From Zymoseptoria tritici IPO323 (lineage: Eukaryota > Ascomycota > Dothideomycetes > Mycosphaerellales > Mycosphaerellaceae): DNA of 64,000 nt. Below the pieces are notes generated by a model. The model was given only the letters and a program-made list of their open reading frames with translations, was not told the origin of the DNA and made no database searches. The stretch lies in contig NC_018215.1 of the NCBI RefSeq assembly GCF_000219625.1, positions 1,984,001 to 2,048,000 on the forward strand, read 5' to 3'. Of the stretch, positions 9,706-19,906 are shown piece by piece. The first letter of the stretch is position 1. Each line of letters opens with the position of its first letter. The position numbers and the translations under genes are program-made.

Positions 9706-11138
9706 ATGGCGATGAAACGATCTTTCGTGTCCCTGGAGCGAACGTTACTGGCGAAGGCAGCGCTTCGTAGACAAGCCAAAGCTCATGTCTGCTTCAGCTG
9801 TCAGCGAAGATGGAACTCTGTATCACAGAAGCCTGGATCCGATCGGTGAGCAGAAGGTCCAGACTGATATGCTGCTGGTACTGTTCTGACTCTGTGTCTA
9901 GTGTACACTTTCCAGGAGCTGTCAATTCAAGATTCACTACCTCCCTGAAGTTCGCACGAGCCGGCGAGGACGATGCCATGCCTACGTTTCGAGTCTTGGA
10001 CCAGGATGGAGCAGTGATTGAGAAAGAGCAGCCGGATATCAGTGATGAGGAGGTCTTGAGGCTATACAAGGACATGGTCAGCGTGTCAATCATGGATGTG
10101 ATCATGTTCGACGCACAGAGACAGGGCAAAGTCAGCTTCTACATGGTGTCAGCTGGCGAGGAAGGCATAGCAGTGGGCAGTGCAAGCTCTCTAGACCCTA
10201 GGGATCCGATCTTCGCTCAATATCGAGAGACTGGCATCTTCCAATATCGAGGCTTCACATTCGACGACTACATGGCACAGCTGTTCGCGACCAAGGACGA
10301 TCCAGGTTTGGCCAGGAATATGCCCGTACACTACGGCAGCGAGAAGTATCACATTCACACGATCAGCAGTCCCTTGGCGACGCAAATACCTCATGCCTCA
10401 GGTGCTGCGTACGCGGTAAAGATACAGAACCAGCAGAATCCTACGGACGACCCGCGAGTCGTTGCTTGCTATTTTGGCGAAGGAGCAGCCTCAGAAGGAG
10501 ACTTTCACGCTGCGTTGAACATCGCTGCAACGCGAGCATGCCCGGTTCTGTTTATTTGCCGAAATAATGGATATGCCATCAGCACACCGACGTTGGAGCA
10601 GTACCGTGGAGATGGTATCGCTTCTCGTGGCGTAGGATATGGCATTGACACCATCCGTGTTGATGGCAACGACATCTTGGCGGTCCGCGAGGTGACAAAG
10701 CGAGCAAGAGAGCTAGCATTGCAGGATGGAGGCAGGCCCGTCCTCATCGAGGCTATGAGCTATCGCGTGTCGCATCACAGCACATCAGACGACTCGTTCG
10801 CATACCGCGCAAAAGTGGAAGTCGAAGACTGGAAGCGGAGAGATAATCCCATCACTCGTCTCCGTAAATGGATGGAGGGAAAGGGGATCTGGAACGAGGA
10901 GAAAGAGAAGGACTTGCGGGCTGAGACCCGTAAAAATGTTTTGACGGCGTATCGAAAAGCTGAAAAGGAAAAGAAGCCACGACTAGGGAACATGATGAGT
11001 GACGTTTACGCTGAGCCCACCACCGAGCAGAGAGAACAGATGGCGGCAATGAAGAAGATCATGGAGAAATATCCAAACGAGTACGATGTGTCAGAATATG
11101 AGGGTGGAATAGACGGCTTGACATTGGATAAAAGATAG
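9706..11138 (+). CDS. Branched-chain 2-oxoacid dehydrogenase E1 component, alpha subunit (458 aa)
   Basis: This is the mitochondrial thiamine-diphosphate-dependent decarboxylase subunit of valine, leucine and isoleucine breakdown, working with E1 beta, E2 and E3. Exons: 9706-9845 and 9902-11138, with a 56-bp intron; the join gives DRVHFPGAVNS, matching the family's start of conserved sequence. Residues 1-50 are Arg/Lys-rich without acids, a mitochondrial presequence. The ThDP/Mg motif begins at YFGEGAASEGDFHAALN and ends at RNNGYAIST. The phosphorylation loop SHHSTSDDSFAYR is intact, including the serine that the kinase targets in animals. Length matches the family. Its stop codon is one base from the stop of the convergent MAK5 gene. 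Confidence 0.93.
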
Positions 11139-11139
11139 T

Positions 11140-13599
11140 CTAATCCTTCTTCTGCTCCTCCGCCACGAGCAGAGATTCAACATTGCCCAAGAAGCCGCCA
11201 GTGTTTGCCGTGCCTTCATCCTGTTGCCGCAGCAGCTCGTCAATGTCGACACGCCCGGACGTCAAATATTTCTCGCTCACGCCAGTATTGATGCGCTCTT
11301 TCAGAAGGGCTTTCAGCTCTGCCTTCATGGCTCCGAGCTCGCCTTTGGTGAGATCCCGCGATTCGCGTTCTTTCTTCTTCCTCCCATTACCGCGGCCACG
11401 CTTGCCGGTAGCCTCCTTCTCAAACTCCTCACTATCGTAGTCGACACCAAGCTCTTCCGCCGCACTACGCATGAAGTCGTCCTCTTTGTGCTGTTTCTCC
11501 TTGGCGATGGTGGCGTCGGCAAGTTTCTTCGCAAGTGCCGCCCGCGGCCGCACACGGGATACCAAGCGTCGATCAATGTCGATGGTTTGGATGTAGTGTC
11601 CCTGCTTGGCCGCAGTCCCATTTTCCTTGGTTGCAGCGGAATGAGCGTGCACTTTGGCCACCAGCCTGCGAACACCTGCAACTTCTTCCGGGCCACAGAT
11701 CAAAATCGAGGCGCCCTTCTGTCCTGCACGAGCTGTGCGGCCTGAGCGATGCACGTATGTATCGGCAGCTCTAGGAAGGTGGTAGTGCACCACGAGATCC
11801 ACACCTTTAATGTCCAGACCGCGCGCAGCCACGTCGGTAGCGATCAATACACTGCGCTGGCCCTTCCCGCTTCCGTGCTTCTGACTGAAACGCTCAATAG
11901 ACCTCAAGCGAGCCTTTTGGGGCATGCCAGAATGCAGCGCCATGGCGTTGATGTTAAGGTACTGCAGTAAAGGCGTGATGCGCCGAACCGCACTGATGGA
12001 GTTGGTGAACACCATCGCTCTTGTGGGTGTTTCATGCAGCAGCAGAGCGTAGAGGTAGAGGTCTTTCTCAGTTCCAGAGCATTCGATCAAACCTTCGCGA
12101 AGACCTGATGCGAGCTGATTCACGGGATTCGCATCGATGAACTTGGGCTCCTCCTCGCGAAAGTTGAGCTTCCCAAGCAGGTACTCCATCGATTCTTTGC
12201 TGCCCATCAGAGCGCTCTGGCGGTTCACTTTGCCCACCAGCTTCTTTTGGAGAGCCCGGTCAAAGGTTGCGGAGAAGACCAGTGTCTGACGCTCCGTCTT
12301 GTCGCCTTCAGGTGCATCTGCCACGGTTTCATCACCCTCCTCCGCCCCTTCGGCATCGTCCACACGATCGAGCGAGTTCAGAATCTCCTCAACTTCCTTG
12401 AACTGGCCTTCACTGAGTAGTCGATCTGCCTCATCGATGACAAGAAATTCAATCTGCTTCAGCATTGCCGCAGTCCCTCTCCCAGATTCGATGATCTCCC
12501 ACAGACGTCCAGGAGTGGCCACCACGATATCTGCATCCTTCAACTGTCGTTGTTGCTTCTGTATCGACATTCCTCCTGTCAAGGTCGCGATCCATGGTCG
12601 CCTGGATAGACCTGACGAGCAGAGTGAAGTAAGATGTTGGTCAAGTTGGACCGCCAATTCTCTGGTCGGCGACAAGATCAGCGCAAGAGGCGCGCGTTTT
12701 GCACGCTTCCCGTCAGCGCCCACTGCAGATTCCAGGAACCGTTCAAGGATTGGGATGCCAAATGCTAGTGTTTTGCCCGAACCTGTAGAAGCCTTGCCGA
12801 TCACATCGTGGCCTGCGAGGACCTCCGGAATGACAAACTTCTGGATCGCTGTAGGCTTGGAGAACTTCAGTGCGGCCAAAGCTGCCATTGTGTCAGGACA
12901 GAGCTTGAGAGGCCTCCAAGCAGAGACATCAGCAGCAGAGTCGTTTGCATCCTCTGCTAGTGATTCGAATACGCCATGAGCTGAAGGCATTGGATTGGAG
13001 TCGACTTCGTCTGCAGTAGTTCGTTTCGAACTTTTCGCTTTCGCCTTTTCTTTGGCTTTCGCTTTCTCCTTCGCCTTCAACTTCGCATTCTTCTTGGCCG
13101 TCGCTGAAGTCTCTTGATCATTACCAGATTCCTTTGCAGGTGGTACGCTAGAAAGTGCTTCTGTTGGCTCATCTCCAAAGCCATTCCAAGACTCCGCATC
13201 GTCGTTGTCGTTTTCGTTGTCTTTGCCATCGTCGTGGGTCGCCTGGCTAGGAGCCGCCTTGGTCGTACGGAAAGTTATCTTCTCCCCTTCCCTCACAACA
13301 TCAACATCTTCAATCTCGTCAAACATCAAAAGTCCCTCTGCGTCCTCCATGCGGTCCGGCAAATCGACTTTCCGCCATTCCAGACTATTAGGATCCACCG
13401 TCCTCGAAGGAGCAGTCGTCGCGAGCTTTCGTCGCTTTGGCTTCGCTGCACTGCCAGATGGTGAAGCGCGCTTTTTGCTCGTCCTCTGGTCATCGGTTTC
13501 GCTCTGTGCTGCACTTGAATTCGTCTCTACCTTCTGACGCTTCCGTGCCTTCATCGCTGCGACCTTTGTAGGCAGCGCATTCTTTCCCTCTGTGGCCAT
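11140..13599 (-). CDS. MAK5: MAK5-like DEAD-box ATP-dependent RNA helicase (819 aa)
   Basis: This is a nucleolar RNA helicase needed for 60S ribosomal subunit assembly in yeast. A basic N-terminal region (about 1-210) has nuclear-type clusters and an Ala/Lys repeat (KAKEKAKAKEKAKAK). The helicase core follows: a Q-motif region (KFSKPTAIQKF), Walker A ASTGSGKT, PTRELAVQL, TPGRLWEI, the DEAD box VIDEADRLL, an acidic insert typical of MAK5/DDX24, motif III (SATF), then ATDVAARGLDI and HRSGRTARAG in the second RecA domain. The C-terminal 100 residues are basic. No introns are apparent. The start is the ATG at 13599 in a strong context; the frame upstream has only a TTG. The subgroup is chosen from the DEAD-to-SAT insert and overall layout. 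Confidence 0.88.
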   Translation of the reverse strand: MATEGKNALPTKVAAMKARKRQKVETNSSAAQSETDDQRTSKKRASPSGSAAKPKRRKLATTAPSRTVDPNSLEWRKVDLPDRMEDAEGLLMFDEIEDVDVVREGEKITFRTTKAAPSQATHDDGKDNENDNDDAESWNGFGDEPTEALSSVPPAKESGNDQETSATAKKNAKLKAKEKAKAKEKAKAKSSKRTTADEVDSNPMPSAHGVFESLAEDANDSAADVSAWRPLKLCPDTMAALAALKFSKPTAIQKFVIPEVLAGHDVIGKASTGSGKTLAFGIPILERFLESAVGADGKRAKRAPLALILSPTRELAVQLDQHLTSLCSSGLSRRPWIATLTGGMSIQKQQRQLKDADIVVATPGRLWEIIESGRGTAAMLKQIEFLVIDEADRLLSEGQFKEVEEILNSLDRVDDAEGAEEGDETVADAPEGDKTERQTLVFSATFDRALQKKLVGKVNRQSALMGSKESMEYLLGKLNFREEEPKFIDANPVNQLASGLREGLIECSGTEKDLYLYALLLHETPTRAMVFTNSISAVRRITPLLQYLNINAMALHSGMPQKARLRSIERFSQKHGSGKGQRSVLIATDVAARGLDIKGVDLVVHYHLPRAADTYVHRSGRTARAGQKGASILICGPEEVAGVRRLVAKVHAHSAATKENGTAAKQGHYIQTIDIDRRLVSRVRPRAALAKKLADATIAKEKQHKEDDFMRSAAEELGVDYDSEEFEKEATGKRGRGNGRKKKERESRDLTKGELGAMKAELKALLKERINTGVSEKYLTSGRVDIDELLRQQDEGTANTGGFLGNVESLLVAEEQKKD

Positions 13600-13918
13600 G
13601 GCGGCGAAATGGTGAATGTGAGATCGTGGTCGCAAAGGCAAAGTCCAGGAACTTTTTTCCGAGGAGTGTAGGTTCTAGCTGCCTCGTGACGGGGACGGGG
13701 TCGATCATGCGCCACAGCACAGCCACTTGGATCCTTTCGTGACTTCTCGAGCACGTCTCTCCATCAAATGACCACGGAAGTATCGACAGATGCATGGTAT
13801 GTCACGAGATGTCTGGAGAAGGGCTGGCTATGATGAAAACAACATGGATATCTGAACGGCCACTTACCGTTGAGCATCAACATACCTCAATACCGCGACT
13901 ACCAAGCCATTCTTCATC

Positions 13919-16745
13919 ATGTCATACGTACCACGAGAATCGATGTCCGAGAAGCAAGAAATCGTCGTGACTTCCATTGAGTCTCCCGATGACGACCAAT
14001 CCGATCAAGATTCAAGCGTCGACGTCCGCGACGTACAGGACTTACTATCGCTGTAAGACTACTTCCGACATGTGCGGGAAACTTGATGCACTGACATTAT
14101 CGCAGTTATTCTGGCCAGCTGACCGAGGGCTGCCATGTCGAAGACTGTCGAGAATCCATGTGTCGCACTGGGCGGCTCAATACTGCGAAAGCGCCAGTTC
14201 GAGTGTACAAACATAGATCGGCACGAGCTATTGCCCTGACAATATGCGCCGGCCCCAATCCACGTCGACATCTTTGTCCGTTCTACGACCCGAATCGCTT
14301 TGCCAGTCCCGGAGCGGATACCACCTCTAATGCCTACGGTCCTCGCGATGAGTCTTCTCTGGTTCAACGATTGTGCGACACCGGGGCCATCTCCCGTCTA
14401 GCCGTGAGCCGCACGCCCGGCGCTGTGATCGCATTTCCAGAGTTTAAGGCGCTCGACAGCTTTCACAAGCAGGTCACAGCTCTCTTGGACGAGTCGGTCC
14501 ACAAGCCCGGCAAAGAGTTTCGCCCGAATGCCGATCTGGCGCAAGTGCTTGTACCGGCTCTGGAATGGCTCCTCGAGAGATTACCCTTGACAGTGTCCAT
14601 GCCATATTGGCGAGCGGCAGATCGCGTCATCATCAGCAAAGGAAAGGCGTATGCTCAGATGAGCGGTCATACCCTGCCAGTAGAACCCGAACACTGCGAC
14701 CCGGTCATACTGGACAGCATCAACCACGAGCCAAACATACGACTGTTGGAGCGGATCTGCCGCGTAGTTGCCAAGAGGACCTTGTTGGAGAAAGTGGTGG
14801 CAGATTCCACGCAACGGGGTTCCGACCGGGCCCATTGTATCCGATCTGTGCTCATATCCCGCCTGTTTGCCATGGAGATCGCTCCGTTGAGAGCTCTCGC
14901 CCTACTCATCTGGCTCAAGAGGGCCTTCGCCAAGCACTGGAATGCTCAAGATGTTGTCAGGAGTGGCAGCACCTGTCATGGAATACTGGCCATGATCGAT
15001 GCGCTCTATGCCTACGCTGGCTCGCACAGGATTCTACAGGGCGAGGACTTCTATATGCCCATGATCTCATCCTACGTCTCGGCAGTGGAGCTCGCACAGT
15101 CTTGGTTGAGGCCCATTGCAACCGATGAGGAGCATCTCCTCCTATGGAATTTCATGCTGTCGGTATACGACTTCTGCCTCTTTTTCCGAACATTGAACCA
15201 TCTTTTAATGAGGTATGTATGTGCTTCCATTCTCTCCGTTCTCCTGCACAAAGTCGGCGCACCGTGCTACTCAGCCGGAAGCCATGCCGCACATTTCCAA
15301 CGATACAGTGGACACTGATTCATGCGCACAGGCGAGCACACAGCGAGGTCTCTCAAGCACGCCAGCTGCATGACAAAGTGTTTCCGCTCTGGCTCGACCC
15401 TCCACACAGCGAACAGAGTCGACACGAACGGCAGTATTACTTACTGGTGAGTGTCAGTCGCAACAATATCCTACAGGACGCCTTCGATCAGCTCTGGCAA
15501 CGCAGAAAGTCAGAGCTCCGACGTCCGCTCCGAGTTCGACTTGGCGAAGTGGACGAGCTTGAGGTTGGACATGATCTTGGGGGCGTCCAAATCGAATTCT
15601 TCAACCTCGTGTGCAGAGAAGTCTTCTCCGAGCAAGCCCGTGAGTGGAGCGATGCCCGTGTATTTGGTGGTTTGTCTGACATTGGTATAGAACTGTTCAC
15701 TACCGACTCAACGACAGGCTGCAGCTACTTCCGTCCCGGTTGTCTTCAGCCTCTCTACATGTTCGAATTGGTCGGGCTGCTCATGGCCCTGGCGATTTAC
15801 AATGGTATCACGCTGCCAGTGAACTTGCCTTGGGTCTTCTACTACTTCCTAGCCCACAACGGAGAAGGACCTGGATCTCCTCGCGATCACATTACGCTGG
15901 AGAAAATTGTTGACTGCTGGCCGACCACTGCGAGATCATTGCAAAGCATTCTAGACAACGACGTGGATGACTTAGAACTCGAATACTCATTTCCACTCGA
16001 AGCGAACGGTCTGCGACTGGCGGCACATCTGCCATCATCACATTCGATAGGGGGCAAATTCAGAATGTCAATCACGAATGCCGCCCCTCTGTCGCACCAC
16101 GAGGAGTCCGCTACTGCTGTGGAATACCGAGAGACCCCCGAAGCTCCCAGCCTCGATTATCGGGCCCTCCTAAATGAATGGCCTGGTTGGCATCTCAAAT
16201 TGTCCACGAGAACCCCGAAGACTGTGACATCGGCCAATAAAGACAACTACGTCCAAGCCCATATCAAATGGTTGACGTGCTACTCGGTACTTCCGCAGCT
16301 GACAGCTTTCCTTAAAGGCTTCCATTCAGCCGGTCTGTTCGAGCCTCTCACCCTGCAACTTTTTGGCATGAAAGCGCTCAAAGCATACGTGGAAGGCTCC
16401 GATACTCTGGACATTAACGACCTCCGCGCCGCCACACGCTACGATGGCTACGACGCAAAGTCGAGATACATCACCTCTTTCTGGGATGTCGTCACTTCTT
16501 GGTCGCAGGAGAAGCAGAAGCAGCTGCTCAAATTCGTCACTGCTGCTGAGCGCATTCCAATCACTGGTGCTTCGCAGTTGACGTTTGTGATCAAGAGGGG
16601 CCATCCGGAGAGTCTGAATAATCTGCCCACAAGCTCGACTTGCTTTGGAACACTCATTTTGCCAAAGTATGCAAGTGTGGAGACGTTGAAGGAAAAATTG
16701 AGCAAGGCTGTTGAGTATGGTGCAGTTGGTTTCGGGAATGGGTGA
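13919..16745 (+). CDS. HECT E3 ubiquitin ligase with N-terminal AZUL zinc finger (884 aa)
   Basis: This protein transfers ubiquitin from E2 to substrates through a HECT thioester. Exons: 13919-14052, 14106-15212 and 15332-16745 (introns 53 and 119 bp). Residues about 45-105 carry the AZUL pattern YSGQLTEGCxxxxCxxxxC...C...HLCPFYD, found in UBE3A-type ligases and fungal relatives. The HECT domain begins near VSRNNILQDAFDQLW (about 525) and runs to the end. The catalytic cysteine lies in TSSTCFGTLILPKY, about residue 851, 33 residues from the C-terminus. The second intron is longer than its neighbours and its acceptor is chosen to keep frame (MRRAHSEV). Substrates are unknown. The ATG at 13919 is the first in frame. 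Confidence 0.88.
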
Positions 16746-17116
16746 AGTTTTGAACCACACTGGTGGCTGCTATCCTTTGTTCAATTATGTGCATCATACG
16801 CTAAGCATTACTCCTATCGTTCATACCAGTCGAATTAAAGCTATGCACATGACGAAAATGTGGAGAGTGACTCTTCAGTCGTTTGCCTGATGAGGCAGGA
16901 CAACCTAAGAGGGTTAGCAGGTGGTGAGAACAGACAGTCGAGTATGCCAATGAAGTGAAGTGGGACTCAATCATGTACTCAGTGAACGGTACACTGGCCA
17001 GTATAGCTTAAAAGGTGACTGATCAGGAAATCTTGGTTATATGCAGCGATGTGATTCTGCATGAGATGCAAGGAGAGGATAATCTATGTCTTCCCCATTC
17101 TGCGCTGAGTATGAGC
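16746..17116. other. Intergenic stretch between convergent genes
   Basis: About 370 bp between the stop of the HECT gene and the stop of the SDR gene. It probably consists of 3' untranslated sequence; no gene or repeat seen. Confidence 0.35.
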
Positions 17117-18077
17117 CTAGAAAGCTATCTGGCCACCATCAATCACAAGATCCGAGCCATTGATGTAGCTACCTGCCCGGCTCGCCAGCAGCACGCACAT
17201 GCCATCGAGCTCGCCAACTGCACCCATTCTTCCCATGGGATTTCTTGCAGCCCAGACATCGCGCGCTTCAGCAATGCTTCCCTCTCCAGCGTTGAGAATG
17301 GTGTCCATGTACCCAGGCGAGATCGAATTGACACGAATACCATGTACAGCCCACTCTGCGGCCAGGCTGGACTTGAGAGATATGATGGCTGCTTTCGACA
17401 CATTGTAGGCAACCTGAGCTTGAGGAAAGTTCACTCGGTGACCGCTAATCGATGCAATGAAGGTGATCGAGCCGCCGTTGTCCTGGGAGGCGATCTGCTT
17501 TGCCGCAGCTTGAGCACAGAGAAACGAACCGGTCGTGTTCACGTCCAAGGTCTTCCGCCATTGTGCTTCCGTCATTTCCATGGAGTGTACACAGCCGACG
17601 ATTCCGGCGAAACAGAAGAGATGGTCCAAGGATCCCAGTGTCTTGACGACGGTTGTAACGGCTTCAGCAATGCCTTCTACGTCTGTGACGTCGACACCGA
17701 TGCTGAAGACTCGTGTCTTGGGAAAGTCCTTTGCTAGAGCGAGAATGGACGTCTGTGAGGTTCGTAGCGTGCTTTCGAGATCCCACAGCGCTATACCAGA
17801 TGCACCGTGTTCGAGTAGTGCTCGAGCGGCAGAAAGTCCGAGAGTGCCAGCACCACCAGTGACTACTCAACGATCAATGTCTGGATATCATCGAGACCAT
17901 GAAGAGGATGTACTCACTCACGACATTGCCCTCCACTGCAAAACGTGCCAGTGCTCGACCTTCGGCATTGAGATAGTGAGGGAGCGGTGGGGGCGGTCCG
18001 GTCTTGGAAGCCAACGAGCCATCGGAGAGTGTTATGAAAGGTAGAGTTCGGGAGGTGAGGGAGTCTCGATCAGCCAT
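17117..18077 (-). CDS. Short-chain dehydrogenase/reductase, polyol dehydrogenase-like (301 aa)
   Basis: This is a classical SDR, an NAD(P)-dependent oxidoreductase. Exons: 18077-17918 and 17862-17117, with a 55-bp intron. Using the second of two overlapping GTGAGT donors gives NVVITGGAGTLGLSAARALL, the expected TGGxGxxG cofactor motif near residue 58. Later motifs: DVTD near 115, the CFAGIVG region (in place of NNAG), NTTGSF, catalytic Ser in ITFIASISG, YNVSK as YxxxK, and SPGYMDT. The first 50 residues before the Rossmann fold are an extra N-terminal tail (SKTGPPPPLPHYL), as in fungal D-arabinitol/sorbose reductase-like SDRs. Substrate not determinable. The NDUFS3 gene lies behind it on the same strand, 396 bp away. 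Confidence 0.85.
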
Positions 18078-18473
18078 ATTTGCTGTGTCTGGTTGAGAAG
18101 TAGGAGCTGAGTTGTCTTAACTGGGTGATCGTCGAACGTGCGAAATGGAACGATGATCAGAAAGGCAGAGAAGATTGATGAATGATGGGTCTTCTAATGT
18201 GCACGCTTATGTGCGATGTGTCGGGCACTATTCAGGAAGACAGAATCAGTGAAGCGTGAAGTTCAACCGAAGAGAAGGTTTGACGGATGTGGGCCTTCTT
18301 CGGGCAAGCTGACAGAAGGTGGGCCGAGCTGCTGAGCTGAAGATGGAAGTATGCAGCGGACAACAATGAATGTTCCACGTTCAAGAACACTGAGGTTGTG
18401 GGATGATTGACGTGCCGATGATTGGCAAAAAGGGTATGTACACATTCTACACTCGGCAGAGTTGCCAGCCTTT
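18078..18473. other. Intergenic stretch upstream of the SDR
   Basis: About 400 bp with no gene. It holds the SDR promoter and the NDUFS3 3' end. A purine/pyrimidine mix without repeats. Confidence 0.3.
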
Positions 18474-19538
18474 CTACTTCTTCTTCTCCTCTTCCTTTGG
18501 AGGTTCTGGCTTGGGCGTCGGAAGTTTGAACTGTGAGCATGCGGTCAGCTTCTATCCGATAGCGCCATGTGTGGTTTTGCTTCGTGATACTCACAGTCTC
18601 AGGCTTCCGGTCGTGTCCTGGTCCGACCTGTTCCCACGCGGCGGTGCCTCCCTCAAAGTTTCTGAATGCCTGTGTCAACTCCAGGGGCTCAACCACTATC
18701 CGCTTCTTCTCCTCGTCATATCTGATCTCAGTGTAGCCCGTGAGAGGGAAGTCCTTTCGCAGTGGATGGCCATCGAATCCGTAATCGGTCATGATTCGTC
18801 GCAAATCTGGGTGGTTGACGAAGAATACTCCGAACAAATCGTAGACCTCCCGCTCGTACCAGTTGGCACCATCGTATAGGTCGCAGATCGAGGGAACCGG
18901 TGTCGCCTCATCAGCGTATGTCTTGACCCGGATGCGGGCATTGTGGCGCACCGAGAGGAGATTGTAGACGACCTCGAATCGCTGGTCTCGGGTGGGATAA
19001 TCGACGGCGGTAATGTCGGCTACGCAAGTGAATTCGGCAGCGGTGTGGTACTTCAAAAAAGAAAAGGTCGGTACGACGCCAGATGGTGGGATGTAGATGG
19101 TGAGCTCGTCCTTCCAGACAGAAAATCTACACGAATATCAATGTCCGTGCTTCAATCTTTCACTTTCGTCGAGATCGGTCCACCTACTGCTGAATGTACT
19201 TGGGTAGACAAGAGATGAGGTACTGTCCGTATGCGTGCAAGCTCTGGGCCTTGTCCTGGTATTTGTCTGCATAGCCCGTGTCAACATGTGCCGCACTGCG
19301 CGCAAGCCGGTGGCGGATTGCAAGTACCTGCGGGATTCACGATGGGTGCTTGTAATGGCCCAACTGAGGCGCGAGGTGCGTGTCGCATGTTGGGAAGCGC
19401 TCCAATATCTCCTGCAAGCTCTTTCGATCGTCCTGCCGTCGCGCTGAATGCACGAACGGCGCTGCTGGCCTGTCCATTTCCGCGGGCGGCAGTGGCCACT
19501 GCTCGCAACGGGCGGGCGAGCGAGGTTCGCGAGGCCAT
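18474..19538 (-). CDS. NADH:ubiquinone oxidoreductase 30-kDa subunit (NDUFS3/NuoC) (292 aa)
   Basis: This is a core subunit of the peripheral arm of mitochondrial complex I. Four exons: 19538-19328, 19266-19188, 19126-18595 and 18530-18474, with introns of 61, 61 and 64 bp. The joins give [22 protein letters not shown] and [12 protein letters not shown], matching fungal homologues. Residues 1-50 are a mitochondrial presequence (Arg/Ala/Ser-rich with VRAFSATAG). The family signature [16 protein letters not shown] and the following [24 protein letters not shown] block are intact. The C-terminus is the usual short [12 protein letters not shown] tail encoded by the last small exon. Start at 19538; an upstream in-frame ATG (19571) is less likely. 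Divergent from NOT4. Confidence 0.94.
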
Positions 19539-19906
19539 GATTGTCCAGTGGGCGGAAAGGCAGGTGGTCAAACGGTGCCCGTCGGCGATGGGTGTGTCGC
19601 TGTCGTGAATGAGGTCGAGGTCGTTGTTGTCACTTTCAATGTTAGACCTCCAGAGCTGCTTCGGTCATTGACGTTCCTTCCCGCGGCGGCTTGGCATCCC
19701 GTCGACGTTAACTCCTTCATCTAGACACCTCCGACTGTTTCTCCTTCTCCCATCAACCTCACCTATCCTCCAACTTCGACCCTCCATCCGATTAATTCGC
19801 CCTCGCCTCTCCTCTACCGCCGCGCCGTTGTCACTCTGGCGCCCTCAGCGAGACCTCGCTCCCCAGCTTCATTCCTGCGACGCCACACCCGAAACCGTGA
19901 CGCGCG
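19539..19906. promoter_or_regulatory. Divergent promoter NDUFS3 / NOT4
   Basis: The two start codons are 368 bp apart on opposite strands. From about 19725 to 19870 the plus strand is strongly pyrimidine-rich (ctccttctcc, cctcgcctctcctc), as in fungal 5' leaders just before an ATG. No specific operator recognised. Confidence 0.45.
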
